Positions 18,336 to 28,419 of a stretch of 64,000 nucleotides of DNA are shown here, one piece after another. Origin of the DNA: Sphingomonas bacterium (GTDB taxonomy: Bacteria; Pseudomonadota; Alphaproteobacteria; Sphingomonadales; Sphingomonadaceae); contig NZ_CAHJWJ010000018.1 of assembly GCF_903642285.1 (NCBI RefSeq), positions 1 through 64,000 of the forward strand, read 5' to 3'. The notes under the pieces were generated by a model. It searched no databases. It worked only from the letters and a program-made list of their open reading frames with translations, and was not told the DNA's origin. The translations under genes were made by a program, and so were the position numbers. Numbering within the stretch: position 1 is the stretch's first letter; every line of letters begins with the position of its first letter.

Positions 18336-18812
18336 ATGGCGACCGTCGAAAAAATGCCGATGCTGCAGGAGGGCTATGCGACGCTGAGCGCTGATCTGAA
18401 GCGCCTGAAAGCCGAGCGCCCGCTGATCGTCGACGCGATCGAGGAAGCGCGGGCACATGGCGATCTGTCGGAAAACGCCGAATATCACGCTGCCAAGGAG
18501 CAGCAGGGCCAGAACGAGGCGACGATCTCCGACATCGAGGACAAATTGTCCCGCGCGCAGATCATCGATCCCAAGGATCTGTCCGGCGACAAGGTCGTAT
18601 TCGGGGCGACCGTGACTTTGCTCGACGAGGACGAAAAGCCCGTCACCTATCAGATCGTCGGCCAGACCGAGGCGAATGCGAAGGTCGGGCGGATCAGCTA
18701 TAATTCGCCGCTAGGCCGCGCGCTGATCGGGCGCAAGGTCGACGACGAGGTCGAGGTGACGGTGCCGTCGGGCGATCGCTACTATCTCGTGTCCAAGATC
18801 GCGTTTATCTGA
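18336..18812 (+). CDS. greA: Transcription elongation factor GreA
   Basis: 158 residues from ATG 18336 with GGGGACGAAG upstream. GreA stimulates cleavage of backtracked RNA in stalled RNA polymerase. The N-terminal coiled coil ([21 protein letters not shown] to about 75) carries the conserved acidic tip [13 protein letters not shown] that reaches the active site; the C-terminal FKBP-like domain follows with [15 protein letters not shown] and DEVEVTVP. Its position after carB is usual for alphaproteobacteria. Confidence 0.97.
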   Translation: MATVEKMPMLQEGYATLSADLKRLKAERPLIVDAIEEARAHGDLSENAEYHAAKEQQGQNEATISDIEDKLSRAQIIDPKDLSGDKVVFGATVTLLDEDEKPVTYQIVGQTEANAKVGRISYNSPLGRALIGRKVDDEVEVTVPSGDRYYLVSKIAFI

Positions 18813-18922
18813 GCGCCCTCCATCTTCGGGCGGCACCGGCAACCTGGGCGATCACCGGCGCGACGGTCCTGATATCCGCAGCCATCCTGCTTGCCGGACA
18901 GCTCGACCGGGCGGCGATCGAG

Positions 18923-19456
18923 TTGGGATTCATTCCTTTACGTGTCGCCGCGACATCATCGCCGCCGGATCATCTGTTCTGGGTCCCCGCGTGGCTGACG
19001 CCGCTGACCGCGACGCTGGTGCATGGCGGGATCGGGCATATCGCGTTCAATCTCGTGATGCTGGCCTATTGCGGGCAAGCGACCGAGAAGGTCGTCGGAT
19101 CGGTCGGGATCACGATGCTCTACGTCGACGGCGCCTATTTCGCGGCGTTCGGCCAATGGGTTATGGACCCCTCGCTCGTCCAGCCGATGATCGGGGCGAG
19201 CGGTGCGATCTCTGCGGTGGTCGGGGCCTATGCGCTGCTGTTCGGCCGCCGTCGCGCAGCGGCGATCGGGCCCGTCTCCGGCGATGTGGTGCACATCGTC
19301 TGGCTGGCCCTCGCCTGGGTCGGCATCCAGCTGTTGATCGGCTTCGCCGGCATAGGCATGGGCGGAAATATCGCGATCGGCGCACATATCGGCGGGTTCA
19401 TTGTAGGGCTGTTACTCGCGCGACCGCTGATGCTGTGGCGGTACCGGCACGCCTGA
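18923..19456 (+). CDS. Rhomboid-family intramembrane serine protease
   Basis: 177 residues if started at TTG 18923, the first standard start codon. The catalytic serine is in GASGAISAVVGAY, the oxyanion-type motif HGGIGHIAFNLVMLAYCG precedes it, and the catalytic His is in GAHIGGFIVGLLLARP. The open frame continues upstream without a stop to 18812 and encodes a credible first membrane helix (ATWAITGATVLISAAILLAG), so the true protein is probably longer. The only candidate start for that form is CTG 18809, which would overlap the greA stop as CTGA. Substrates are unknown. Confidence 0.85.
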   Translation: MGFIPLRVAATSSPPDHLFWVPAWLTPLTATLVHGGIGHIAFNLVMLAYCGQATEKVVGSVGITMLYVDGAYFAAFGQWVMDPSLVQPMIGASGAISAVVGAYALLFGRRRAAAIGPVSGDVVHIVWLALAWVGIQLLIGFAGIGMGGNIAIGAHIGGFIVGLLLARPLMLWRYRHA

Positions 19457-19562
19457 GCGGTGTTCGCGCTCAGCGACGGTGGTTGTGCTCCTGCTTAGGC
19501 AAGCCTGGGATACCACGCGCAACTCCGGTAAAATCTCGGCTCCTGCGGTCGCTGGAGAACAG

Positions 19563-19793
19563 CTACGCGTTCGCACCCTTCAGCATGTCCGGTTCAAGCA
19601 ACCGGTGCATGTGAACGACGACGAACTTCATTTCCGCATCGTCCACGGTCCGCTGCGCCGCTGCACGCCATGCCTTTTCGGCGCTGGCATAATCGGGGAA
19701 TACACCGACGATTTCGATCGATTTCAGATCGTCGAAATCCAGGCCGCGCGGGTCGCGAACGCGGCCGCCGAAGACGAGGTGAAGCTTGCTCAT
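19563..19793 (-). CDS. DUF4170 domain protein
   Basis: 76 residues. The sequence (KLHLVFGGRV, then FDDLKSIEIVGVFPDY, AWRAAAQRTVDDAEMKF and VVHMHRLLEP) fits the small alphaproteobacterial DUF4170 family, whose function is unknown. The family often occurs near lipid or cell-envelope genes. It has no signal peptide or membrane segment and should be cytoplasmic. Confidence 0.8.
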   Translation of the reverse strand: MSKLHLVFGGRVRDPRGLDFDDLKSIEIVGVFPDYASAEKAWRAAAQRTVDDAEMKFVVVHMHRLLEPDMLKGANA

Positions 19794-19831
19794 CCCCGTC
19801 TCCTAGCGGCTGACGTCCCCGGATAGAAGCG

Positions 19832-20305
19832 TCAACCGTGCTCGGCGGCAGATTTCGCCGCGGCGGTGCCGACATTCTGCGCAACCGTGACGAGACTTTC
19901 GACAAGCCCGCGTATCTGCGACTGGGCGGCGTTCTTGGTCAGGCCCATCTGACCCAGCTCGGTCTTGCCCGTCTCACGCGCCGCTGCGATCGCCGCCCGC
20001 GCACGCCCGCCAAGCGATTTGCCTACCGGCGCAAGCAATTCCTTCTCCTGCGCCGACCGCGGGAGCAGTGCGCCGATCAGCGCGCCAAGCGCCAGTCCAC
20101 CGACCAGTATACCCAGCGGATTGGCTTCGATTCCTTCCGAAGCGCGGCGGGCGGCTTCAGCCGCCGCGTCGCGTGACACCTCGAGCGCGGTACCGGCTTT
20201 GTCCTTCACCAAAGCGAGGCCGCCGGCGGGCGGAGCGGACTCCGGTGCGTCATGCGCGAAGCGGCCATGCGAATCGCGAGCTTCGGTGTGAGTGGGGTCG
20301 GTCAT
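19832..20305 (-). CDS. Small ElaB/YqjD-like membrane-associated protein
   Basis: 157 residues. A polar N-terminus is followed by a helical stretch (ALEVSRDAAAEAARRASEG), then one membrane segment NPLGILVGGLALGALIGALLP at about 62-82, and a long Ala-rich helical C-terminus with possible coiled-coil character. The arrangement resembles DUF883/ElaB-type inner-membrane proteins, but the match is only by pattern. It is the last gene of a four-gene minus-strand group with overlapping starts and stops (20975-21475, 20619, 20302, 19832), comparable to E. coli yqjD-yqjE-yqjK. Confidence 0.6.
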   Translation of the reverse strand: MTDPTHTEARDSHGRFAHDAPESAPPAGGLALVKDKAGTALEVSRDAAAEAARRASEGIEANPLGILVGGLALGALIGALLPRSAQEKELLAPVGKSLGGRARAAIAAARETGKTELGQMGLTKNAAQSQIRGLVESLVTVAQNVGTAAAKSAAEHG

Positions 20306-20622
20306 GATGGTTCCTTCAACGGCGCGGGGGCTTCGCCCGGCTTGCTTACGGTGCGGCGGACGACCTTTGCGATCGGACGGCGGGCGAAGAACAGACCGGC
20401 GAGGAGCGCGACGCCAGCGACGATCGTCGGATTGCGACGCGCGCCTGCGACCCCGGCCTTCGCAGCGGCGGTGCTGCGATCCGCGATCTCGGTCGCCGTC
20501 GTGCGGGCCAGCGTCTTGGGATCGAGCTTTACCTGAAGCGTGCTGACCGTCGACGAGAGCCGTTCACGTGCAACCATGGCATCGCGTTCGGCCTCGACGA
20601 GACGCTTGGCCGGATCGGTCAT
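20302..20622 (-). CDS. DUF3618 domain protein
   Basis: 106 residues from ATG 20622. The first 60 residues (RLVEAERDAMVARERLSSTV, LQVKLDPKTLARTTATEIAD) are typical of DUF3618, a helical domain near the membrane. A membrane segment follows (NPTIVAGVALLAGLFFA, about 71-87), then a basic stretch ARRPIAKVVRR. The stop and the start of the next gene overlap (ATGA). Function unknown; the neighbours suggest envelope stress or membrane organisation. Confidence 0.75.
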   Translation of the reverse strand: MTDPAKRLVEAERDAMVARERLSSTVSTLQVKLDPKTLARTTATEIADRSTAAAKAGVAGARRNPTIVAGVALLAGLFFARRPIAKVVRRTVSKPGEAPAPLKEPS

Positions 20623-20975
20623 GGCAAAACCTCCGGGCGGGGCGCGGCGAGGTGCCCCTTGCCGATGATTCCCAATACCGCCGCGATGACCAGGGTGGAC
20701 ACTATGACGACCGCGGTCGCATAGCCTGGCCCGATCCATGTCGCGATCGTCAGGATCAAACCGACCAGCAGTGCGATCAGCGCCGCCAATGCCAGAACGC
20801 CGGCGATGGCAAAGAAGATCGCCGCGCTTTTGTACGCGGCGATCCGCTCGCCGATGCGAGCCTTGACCAGAGCGACCTCCGCGGCCGCAAGGTCGCGCGC
20901 ATCGCTGACGACGCGCGTGACGAGCGTCGATACGTTCTGATCGACTGCGGTGTCCTCCATCCCGAGCAGCGCCAT
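20619..20975 (-). CDS. Phage-holin-like (YqjE / DUF1469) membrane protein
   Basis: 118 residues from ATG 20975. An N-terminal amphipathic helix (LVTRVVSDARDLAAAEVALVKARI) precedes two closely spaced membrane segments (FFAIAGVLALAALIALLVGL and AVVIVSTLVIAAVLGIIG). This is the YqjE/holin superfamily III pattern. Despite the name there is no phage gene nearby; it is part of the yqjD-like operon. Starts and stops overlap with both neighbours. Confidence 0.8.
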   Translation of the reverse strand: MALLGMEDTAVDQNVSTLVTRVVSDARDLAAAEVALVKARIGERIAAYKSAAIFFAIAGVLALAALIALLVGLILTIATWIGPGYATAVVIVSTLVIAAVLGIIGKGHLAAPRPEVLP

Positions 20976-21475
20976 CAATCCGCCGTCCCGCTAGCGTCGA
21001 CACCCGACTGTACGAGCCGCGCGACCACGAAACCAAGCGCGGCGGCAACGCCGATGGCGACGGCAGGGCTCTTGCGCACGTAATGGCGTGCGTCGTCGAC
21101 CAGCACATCGACATCCTTTGCCTTCAGCTGTTCGGCGAAACCAGAAACCTGGCCGGCAGCAGTGCGGGCATATTCGCCATATTGCGCGCCGAGCCGCTCG
21201 TCGATCTGACCGGCGGCGTCATGGAGCATCTGGGAAAGCTGATCGAGCGCGCCGGTCGCACGCTGCTTGCCGGTATCGGCGAATTCGCGTGCCTTGTCCG
21301 CGGCCTGAGCGCCGTATTTCGTCGCGTTGTCCTTGAAACCATCGGTTACGGAAGCCGACGCGGTCTTCGGCTCGGACGGCGTGTCGGTGGCCTTCGGTTC
21401 GACCGAAGACTCTGCCGTTTTCGGTTCGGCGGGGGGATCGGCCATATTAGCGTCGCTGATGGTCGTGTCGGTCAT
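20975..21475 (-). CDS. YqjD-like membrane protein
   Basis: 166 residues. It begins with an unusual Pro/Glu/Thr-Lys repeat region (units such as PKTAESSVE, PKATDTPSE, PKTASASV; about 17-42), then a helical segment (FKDNATKYGAQAADKAREFAD) and ends with one membrane segment VAIGVAAALGFVVARLV. The C-terminal part has the YqjD/ElaB pattern of a ribosome-associated inner-membrane protein, with the motif DDARHYVRKSPAVAIG before the membrane helix. It is the first gene of the four-gene group, divergent from eno. Confidence 0.7.
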   Translation of the reverse strand: MTDTTISDANMADPPAEPKTAESSVEPKATDTPSEPKTASASVTDGFKDNATKYGAQAADKAREFADTGKQRATGALDQLSQMLHDAAGQIDERLGAQYGEYARTAAGQVSGFAEQLKAKDVDVLVDDARHYVRKSPAVAIGVAAALGFVVARLVQSGVDASGTAD

Positions 21476-21597
21476 GCCAGCCCTTTCGAAACATATCGCC
21501 TTTCAACCCCGCCGCCCGAGCTGCGGTTCCATCGGCACGACGATTGCCGCGCTGACGATAGAAATGTAGAGCGCGCGCCATCTGGCGCAAAGTCTAG

Positions 21598-22890
<1,293 letters not shown>

Positions 22891-22922
22891 TTCGCCGGTC
22901 TTTTTACGATTCAACGCTTGCG

Positions 22923-23234
22923 ATGAAAAAGCCGTCTCCTTTCGCGAACACGCTGCGCCGCGCGGCGGTGCCGGCGACCGGTCTGACCCTGATGGCTTTT
23001 TTCGGGGCTTATGCGATTCTCGGCCCGAACGGGATGTTCGCCTATGGAGACTATCGGCGGAAACTGGCGGCGCACGAGCGTGATTATACAGCACTCGACC
23101 AGAAGCGCACCGTCCTCCGCAATCGGGTCGCACTGCTCAATCCGGATCATGCCAACCCCGATATGGTCGACGAGATGGTTCGCAAGGAACTGAACGTGAC
23201 GCATCCCGACGAAGTGATCGTGCCGCTCAAATAA
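22923..23234 (+). CDS. ftsB: FtsB/DivIC-like septum formation initiator
   Basis: 103 residues from ATG 22923. One membrane helix near the N-terminus (ATGLTLMAFFGAYAILG) is followed by GPNGMFAYGDYRRKL and a coiled coil, then a conserved end with DMVDEMVRKELNVTHPDEVIV. This is the FtsB/DivIC pattern; FtsB bridges FtsL and FtsQ in the divisome. The position after eno matches other proteobacteria. A longer frame could start at TTG 22887 overlapping the eno stop, but its added residues are not conserved-looking. Confidence 0.9.
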   Translation: MKKPSPFANTLRRAAVPATGLTLMAFFGAYAILGPNGMFAYGDYRRKLAAHERDYTALDQKRTVLRNRVALLNPDHANPDMVDEMVRKELNVTHPDEVIVPLK

Positions 23235-23239
23235 ATATC

Positions 23240-23257
23240 TCCCTCACCGGGGAGGGA
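23240..23257. terminator. Hairpin between convergent ftsB and hydrolase genes
   Basis: TCCCTC-ACCGGG-GAGGGA followed by TTT on the plus strand and preceded by AAATA on the other side. It is placed to end both transcripts, and resembles the CTCCCC hairpins of repeat family E. Confidence 0.5.
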
Positions 23258-23262
23258 TTTGG

Positions 23263-24090
23263 TCATCTTCCCAGGAAGGTCAGCAGATCGTTCGTCAGCC
23301 GATCGCTTTCCGTCACGTTCAGCCCGTGCGGTGCGCCGTCATATTCGACCAGCTGGCTGCTGCTGATGCCGCGCGCAGCGGCGCGACCCGACGCGTCGAT
23401 CGGAACCGTCTTGTCGCCGGTGCCGTGGACGATCAGCGTCGGTACACGGAATGCGGCCAGATCGGGGCGGAAGTCGGTATGCCCGAACGCTTCGGCACAG
23501 GCCAAGGTCGGCTTCAAACCCGCCATCATCGCAAGCGCGGCGGAATGATCGACCTGTTCCTGGCTGACCGGGCTGGATAACATGCCGACGCCGTAGAATT
23601 GCGGAACGAACGTATCGCGAAAGAACTTCGCGCGGTCGGTCTTGATGCCCGCCGCAATCTGATCGAACGTCGATTGCGGCGTACCATCGGGATTGTCGTC
23701 GGTCTTCAGCATGTACGGCACAACGGACGAGATAAGACCGGCGGCGATCGCACCTTTGCCGTCATGGCGGCTCATATACCGTGCCACTTCGCCGCCACCC
23801 ATCGAGAAGCCGACGATCGTCGCGTCGCTGTCCGCGCCCGTCGCCGCCATGACGTCGGCCAGGTCGTCCGCCAGCGTATCATAGGTATAGCCATCCCATG
23901 GCTGGGCGGATCGACCGAACCCGCGCCGGTCATAGGCGATGGCCCGGAAACCGGCATTCGCCAGCGCCATCGCCTGGGGGTCCCAGCTGTCGGCGTTGAG
24001 CGGCCAGCCATGGAGGAGGACGACGGGTCGTCCGCGACCCCAGTCCTTGACGTAGATATCGGTGCCGTCGCGGGTCTTTACGTAGGGCAT
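23263..24090 (-). CDS. Alpha/beta hydrolase (non-heme chloroperoxidase / arylesterase type)
   Basis: 275 residues. LLHGWPLNADSW gives the oxyanion region, the nucleophile is Ser96 in GFSMGGG, the acid is in VHGTGDKTVP (about 227) and the His is in GAPHGLN near the end. This set and the YDRRGFGRS motif match the cofactor-free haloperoxidase/esterase branch, which hydrolyses esters or forms peracids. There is no signal peptide. It is a single-gene unit, divergent from nothing obvious and followed by an MFS gene on the same strand. Physiological substrate unknown. Confidence 0.9.
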   Translation of the reverse strand: MPYVKTRDGTDIYVKDWGRGRPVVLLHGWPLNADSWDPQAMALANAGFRAIAYDRRGFGRSAQPWDGYTYDTLADDLADVMAATGADSDATIVGFSMGGGEVARYMSRHDGKGAIAAGLISSVVPYMLKTDDNPDGTPQSTFDQIAAGIKTDRAKFFRDTFVPQFYGVGMLSSPVSQEQVDHSAALAMMAGLKPTLACAEAFGHTDFRPDLAAFRVPTLIVHGTGDKTVPIDASGRAAARGISSSQLVEYDGAPHGLNVTESDRLTNDLLTFLGR

Positions 24091-24203
24091 CGTGGTTCCT
24101 TTGCGCGGGCTCGTGAAAGCCTAACGAGGACGTGCGTTCGGTGTTCCCATGGCGCGTCATCACGCGATCGCCATAAGCATGGTACCGATAGGGTCGACCG
24201 GGC

Positions 24204-25601
24204 CTAACGGGTCGTCTTCAATGTCGGCACCGCATCCAGCGTTTCGGTCTGCCCCGGATTGCGCATCGACGGTCGCAGCCGCGCTACGCTGCACAGGCCG
24301 GCGACGAGGGCGAACCCCGCCGCCACCAGCGTCGGCACGAAATTCGTGCCGACGCCGATCGCCAGCAACGCCGCGACCATTGTGGCCCCGGTCGTTTGTC
24401 CGACCAGCCGAACCGTCGATACCAGGCCGCCCGCCGCGGCGGCGCGCGCGCGCGGGGCGGAGCCGATGATCAGCCGCGCGTTGGGCGGCATGAACGTCCC
24501 GAACCCCGATCCGCACAGCGCCATCCGCCAGGCGATGTCGAAATAGGTCGGGTGTGCGGGCAGAAGCGCCAGCAGAATGAGGGCACCGATCGAGATCGCC
24601 ATGCCGATCCCGCCGAGCAGCCCCGCCGGGACGCGGTCCGACAATGTCCCCGCGAGCGGGGCGACGATCATGTTGGTCAGCGGCCACGGTGCGATCGCAG
24701 CACCGATCGCCGCCGCGCCGAAACCCAGTTCATGCAGGCGGAACGGCGTCGACACCAGCAATGTCATCGATGCGATGAAGGCGGTGTATGCGCCGATCAC
24801 CGACAGCGTGAGGACGGGCTGCGCGAGGAGATCGAGCGGCAGGATCGGGTTCGGCTCACCGCGCTCGCGCCGCACGAATGCATAGCCGATCAGCGCGCCG
24901 GTCAGCACGATCGCGGCCGAGACCACCGGGCTATGGCCGTGCACCGCGGTCTCCAGCCCGCCGATCACCAGCCCGAACATCGCCGCGCACATCACCGCAC
25001 CCAGCACGTCGAACGGCGCATCGCGCGGCGGCGGATCGGGCAGCGCGCGGCCGAGAATCAACGACCCGATCGCGAACGGCACCGCGCTGGCGAAGACCCA
25101 TGGCCAGGGCGCGACCGCCAGCACGAGCCCGCCGATCGTCGGTGCAGCGGCGGCTGAACTGGCGACGACGACCGAATTAACGCCCAGTCCCCTACCAAGC
25201 TGCTTGGCGGGATAGATCTGCCGAAGCAACGCGGACGACAGGCTGAGCGCCGCCGCCGCACCGATCGCCTGCGCCGCGCGGACGATCAGCAGGAAGGCGA
25301 GACTCTTGGCGAAGAAGCACAGGATCGTCGCGATCGTGAAGACCAGCTGGCCCCATTGGTACATCCGCTTCAACCCGACCCGCTCGCCCAGCCCCGCGAA
25401 CGGCAGCAGCAGCATGACGAGCGTCAGCTGGTAGATCGTGACGATCGACACCACCGCGCTCTGGTCGACATGCAGGTCGCGCGCGATCGTCGGCAGCGCG
25501 ACATTGGCGACGCCGCCATCGATCACGATCAGCGCGGTCCCGAACGAGATCGCGCCGATGGCGTAGAAGCGGCGGGGATAGGGAAGGCCGTCTGAGATCA
25601 T
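24204..25601 (-). CDS. MFS drug-efflux-type transporter (EmrB/QacA-like)
   Basis: 465 residues from ATG 25601. It has about 14 hydrophobic segments, starting RFYAIGAISFGTALIVIDGGVANVALPTIARDL, with the DHA2 motif D (DxxIVNVALP variant) and motif A as GLGERVGLKRMYQWG. This is the 14-TM proton-driven exporter family. No membrane-fusion or regulator gene adjoins, so the substrate cannot be inferred. The very long open frame upstream on the same strand is antisense to the peptidase and is not part of the gene. Confidence 0.9.
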   Translation of the reverse strand: MISDGLPYPRRFYAIGAISFGTALIVIDGGVANVALPTIARDLHVDQSAVVSIVTIYQLTLVMLLLPFAGLGERVGLKRMYQWGQLVFTIATILCFFAKSLAFLLIVRAAQAIGAAAALSLSSALLRQIYPAKQLGRGLGVNSVVVASSAAAAPTIGGLVLAVAPWPWVFASAVPFAIGSLILGRALPDPPPRDAPFDVLGAVMCAAMFGLVIGGLETAVHGHSPVVSAAIVLTGALIGYAFVRRERGEPNPILPLDLLAQPVLTLSVIGAYTAFIASMTLLVSTPFRLHELGFGAAAIGAAIAPWPLTNMIVAPLAGTLSDRVPAGLLGGIGMAISIGALILLALLPAHPTYFDIAWRMALCGSGFGTFMPPNARLIIGSAPRARAAAAGGLVSTVRLVGQTTGATMVAALLAIGVGTNFVPTLVAAGFALVAGLCSVARLRPSMRNPGQTETLDAVPTLKTTR

Positions 25602-25612
25602 TCTTACAAACC

Positions 25613-25708
25613 CGTCACCCCGGCCTTGAGCCTGAGCCCGACGTGCCGCAAACAATAAGCGATTTGCTATGCGGATCGATGGACCCGGGAACAAGTCCGG
25701 GTTGAGGG
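25613..25708. repeat. Repeat family B, diverged inverted pair
   Basis: CCGTCACCCCGGCCTTGAG at 25613-25631 and GGACCCGGGAACAAGTCCGG at 25681-25700 lie in opposite orientation between the divergent MFS and peptidase genes. The promoter of the peptidase must lie inside or beside it. Confidence 0.55.
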
Positions 25709-25721
25709 ATGAGGAATTGGC

Positions 25722-27830
25722 ATGCGCTGGACTTTTTTGGCAACCGCGATGCTTGCGAGCACCACCGCCTTCGCCCAGACCGCGCCGATGACCAAAGCCG
25801 ACACCGCCGCCGACCCCTATATCTGGCTGGAGGACAAGGACGGCGCAAAACCGCTTGCCTGGGTCGAGGCGGAGAATGCCAAGACGCTGCCGCGGCTCGA
25901 GAACGACCCGCGCTACGCGACCTTCCATGCCGAAGCGCTGGCGATCGCGGCGGCGAAGGACCGGATCCCGATGCCCGAACAGCGGTTCGGCCGGATCTAC
26001 AATTTCTGGCGCGATGCCGATCACCCGCACGGCATCTGGCGCTGGACGACCGCCGCCGGCTACGCAGGCGTCACGCCCGACTGGACGACCGCGCTCGATC
26101 TCGACGCGCTCGGCAAGGCCGACGGCAAGCAATGGGTCTACAAGGGTGCGACGTGCCTCCAGCCCGAGGAACGGCTCTGCCTCGTCGCATTGTCCGAAGG
26201 CGGCGAGGACGCCGTCACCTATCGCGAGTTCGATCTGGCCAAGGGCGCGTTCGTCGAGGGCGGGTTCGTGCTGCCCAAGTCGAAGCAGGGCGCGGCGTGG
26301 ATCGATGCCGATACGCTGATGGTCAGCCGCGACTGGGGCGCGGGAACGATGACCGCATCGAGCTATCCGTTCGTCGTGAAGCTGCTGAAACGCGGTCAGA
26401 CGTTGGCCGCCGCGACCGAAGTGTATCGCGGCGAACCCGGCGATCAGCTCGGCACCTACGCTTCGACCCTGACCGACGCCAAGGGCAATCACGTCGTCTT
26501 CATCGAGCGCCAGAAGACGTTCTTCGGCAGCGACAAGCTGGTGTGGACCGCGAAGGGTGGCGCGAGGAAGCTCGACATCCCGGCGCGCGCGAACCCGCAG
26601 GGGATGATCGACGGGCATGTCGTCTTCCAGACCAGCGACCCCTGGGGCTCGGTGCCCGCGGGTGCGATCGCGGCAGTGCCGCTCGCGCAGATCAACGGCG
26701 GAACGGCGACGCCGAGCGTGATATTCGCGCCGAACGCGCGCCAGGCGATCACCGGCAGCGACACGACGCGCGACCGGCTGGTCGTGCTCTACACCGACAA
26801 CGTCAACGGTCGCGTCGCGATCTATACGCCCGGTGCCGGTGGCTGGACCGCCCGGCAGATGGCGCTCCCCGATAACGCAAGTTTCGGCGTGGCCGGGACG
26901 AGCGACCGCAACGACCACGCCTATCTGGCGACGACGGGGTTCCTGACACCGACGACGCTGGTGTCGTTCGATACCACCAGCGCCGCGGCCCCGGTGCCGG
27001 TCAAGGCGCTGCCGGCGAAGTTCGACGCGTCGAACGACGTCGTCGAGCAGTTCGAGGCGACCTCGACCGACGGCACGAAAGTCCCGTATTTCGTCGTCCA
27101 CAAGAAAGGCGTGGTACTCGACGGCACCACCCCGACGATCATGACCGCCTATGGCGGCTTCCAGATCCCGATGCTGCCGAGCTATGCCGCGACGATCGGC
27201 AAGCTCTGGCTCGAACGTGGCGGCAGCTACGTCCTCGCCAATATCCGCGGCGGCGGGGAGTTCGGCCCGGCGTGGCACGATGCCGGCCGCAAGACGCATC
27301 GCCAGGTGATCTATGACGATTTCGCCGGCGTCGCGAAGGATCTGTTAGCGCGGAAGCTGACGAGTGCGGCGAAGCTCGGCATCTATGGAGGCTCCAACGG
27401 CGGGTTGCTGATGGGGGTGGAATTCAACCAGCATCCCGACCTCTGGAAAGCGGTGGCGATTCAGGTCCCGCTGCTCGACATGGTCCGGTACGAGGGGATC
27501 GAGGCAGGGGCGTCCTGGGTGGACGAATATGGATCGGTCGCCAATCCGGAAGAGAAGGCGTTTCTCCAGACGATCTCGCCTTATCAAAATCTGAGGCGGG
27601 GCGTCGCCTATCCCGAGCCCTATATCTGGACGACGACCAAGGACGACCGCGTCGGGCCGCAACATGCGCGCAAGTTCGCCGCGCGGATGAAGGAATTCGG
27701 GCTGCCCTATCTGTTCTACGAGGACACTGCGGGCGGCCATTCGGGGGATGCGGATATCGCGCAGGGCGCACGGCTTCAGGCGCTGCAGATGACCTATTTC
27801 GCGCAGAAGCTGCTCGGACCGGCCGGGTAG
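25722..27830 (+). CDS. Periplasmic prolyl oligopeptidase (S9A family)
   Basis: 702 residues with a signal peptide (MRWTFLATAMLASTTAFAQ). The beta-propeller domain occupies about 70-430 and the alpha/beta-hydrolase domain the rest, with EYQ-type DPYIWLEDKDG at the mature N-terminus. The nucleophile is Ser558 in GGSNGG, the acid in TTKDDRVGPQHARKF and the His in TAGGHSGDADI. S9A peptidases cut short peptides after proline. Export suggests a role in peptide nutrition. The neighbouring MFS gene is divergent. Confidence 0.93.
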   Translation: MRWTFLATAMLASTTAFAQTAPMTKADTAADPYIWLEDKDGAKPLAWVEAENAKTLPRLENDPRYATFHAEALAIAAAKDRIPMPEQRFGRIYNFWRDADHPHGIWRWTTAAGYAGVTPDWTTALDLDALGKADGKQWVYKGATCLQPEERLCLVALSEGGEDAVTYREFDLAKGAFVEGGFVLPKSKQGAAWIDADTLMVSRDWGAGTMTASSYPFVVKLLKRGQTLAAATEVYRGEPGDQLGTYASTLTDAKGNHVVFIERQKTFFGSDKLVWTAKGGARKLDIPARANPQGMIDGHVVFQTSDPWGSVPAGAIAAVPLAQINGGTATPSVIFAPNARQAITGSDTTRDRLVVLYTDNVNGRVAIYTPGAGGWTARQMALPDNASFGVAGTSDRNDHAYLATTGFLTPTTLVSFDTTSAAAPVPVKALPAKFDASNDVVEQFEATSTDGTKVPYFVVHKKGVVLDGTTPTIMTAYGGFQIPMLPSYAATIGKLWLERGGSYVLANIRGGGEFGPAWHDAGRKTHRQVIYDDFAGVAKDLLARKLTSAAKLGIYGGSNGGLLMGVEFNQHPDLWKAVAIQVPLLDMVRYEGIEAGASWVDEYGSVANPEEKAFLQTISPYQNLRRGVAYPEPYIWTTTKDDRVGPQHARKFAARMKEFGLPYLFYEDTAGGHSGDADIAQGARLQALQMTYFAQKLLGPAG

Positions 27831-28292
27831 CTATTTCCGCGCGGGGCAGGCTCCGACGCGACGGCCGGCGATCGTCCCGGTGAACCCCATCTTCCCGTTC
27901 TCGCCGACCGTCGTCGTTGCAAATCGAAGGTCGTATCGTTCCGGCGTCCAGGTACCCGTCAGCTGGACGGTGCCCGGTGCATCGCCGGCCGCCTGTCCCG
28001 GGCAATTCGCCCGGATATCGACTCGCCCGTTTGCGATCGCACCCTGCGACACCGCGCAGCCGGTGCCCGAGTCCCGCGCGAACCAGCGTGCGGGATCGGC
28101 GGCCTCGGCGGGGGACATGCACACCGATTGCGGGCCGTTCGCGGTATAGGGCAGATCGCCGAGCGGCCGACCGTTTAGCGTCGCGCCGACCGGAACGGTA
28201 TCGACCCGCCACAACCCGGGTGCGAGCCGTGCCGCCGGTGCCGCCGCGCCCCCGATCGCGATCGCGGCGATACCCAGCAGGATCGATCTCAT
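27831..28292 (-). CDS. DUF3617 domain exported protein
   Basis: 153 residues from ATG 28292. A signal peptide (MRSILLGIAAIAIGGAAAPA) is followed by the DUF3617 pattern: LAPGLWRVDTVPVGATLNG, SVCMSPAEAADP, a Cys pair (GTGCAVSQG, ANCPG), and a C-terminal sheet ending GKMGFTGTIAGRRVGAC. Members are periplasmic proteins of unknown function in sphingomonads. It ends one base after the convergent peptidase gene. Confidence 0.8.
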   Translation of the reverse strand: MRSILLGIAAIAIGGAAAPAARLAPGLWRVDTVPVGATLNGRPLGDLPYTANGPQSVCMSPAEAADPARWFARDSGTGCAVSQGAIANGRVDIRANCPGQAAGDAPGTVQLTGTWTPERYDLRFATTTVGENGKMGFTGTIAGRRVGACPARK

Positions 28293-28419
28293 GACGCCAC
28301 TCCTCCATCGCCCGCCGCCTTGTCCGCACATTCGACCGCGGAGGCAAGGCGTCATCGACTGGTAAGGCGGGATCGACCTGCACGGACGAATGGCGCATGA
28401 CCGGCGCGGGAGAATGCGC

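Noticed and set aside
20619..20975. Prophage remnant suggested by the holin-like gene
   Set aside because: The YqjE-type protein belongs to a non-phage operon with YqjD-like and DUF3618 genes.
25602..27299. Upstream extension of the MFS gene frame on the minus strand
   Set aside because: It is antisense to the prolyl oligopeptidase; the transporter has a proper ATG at 25601 where the first membrane helix begins.
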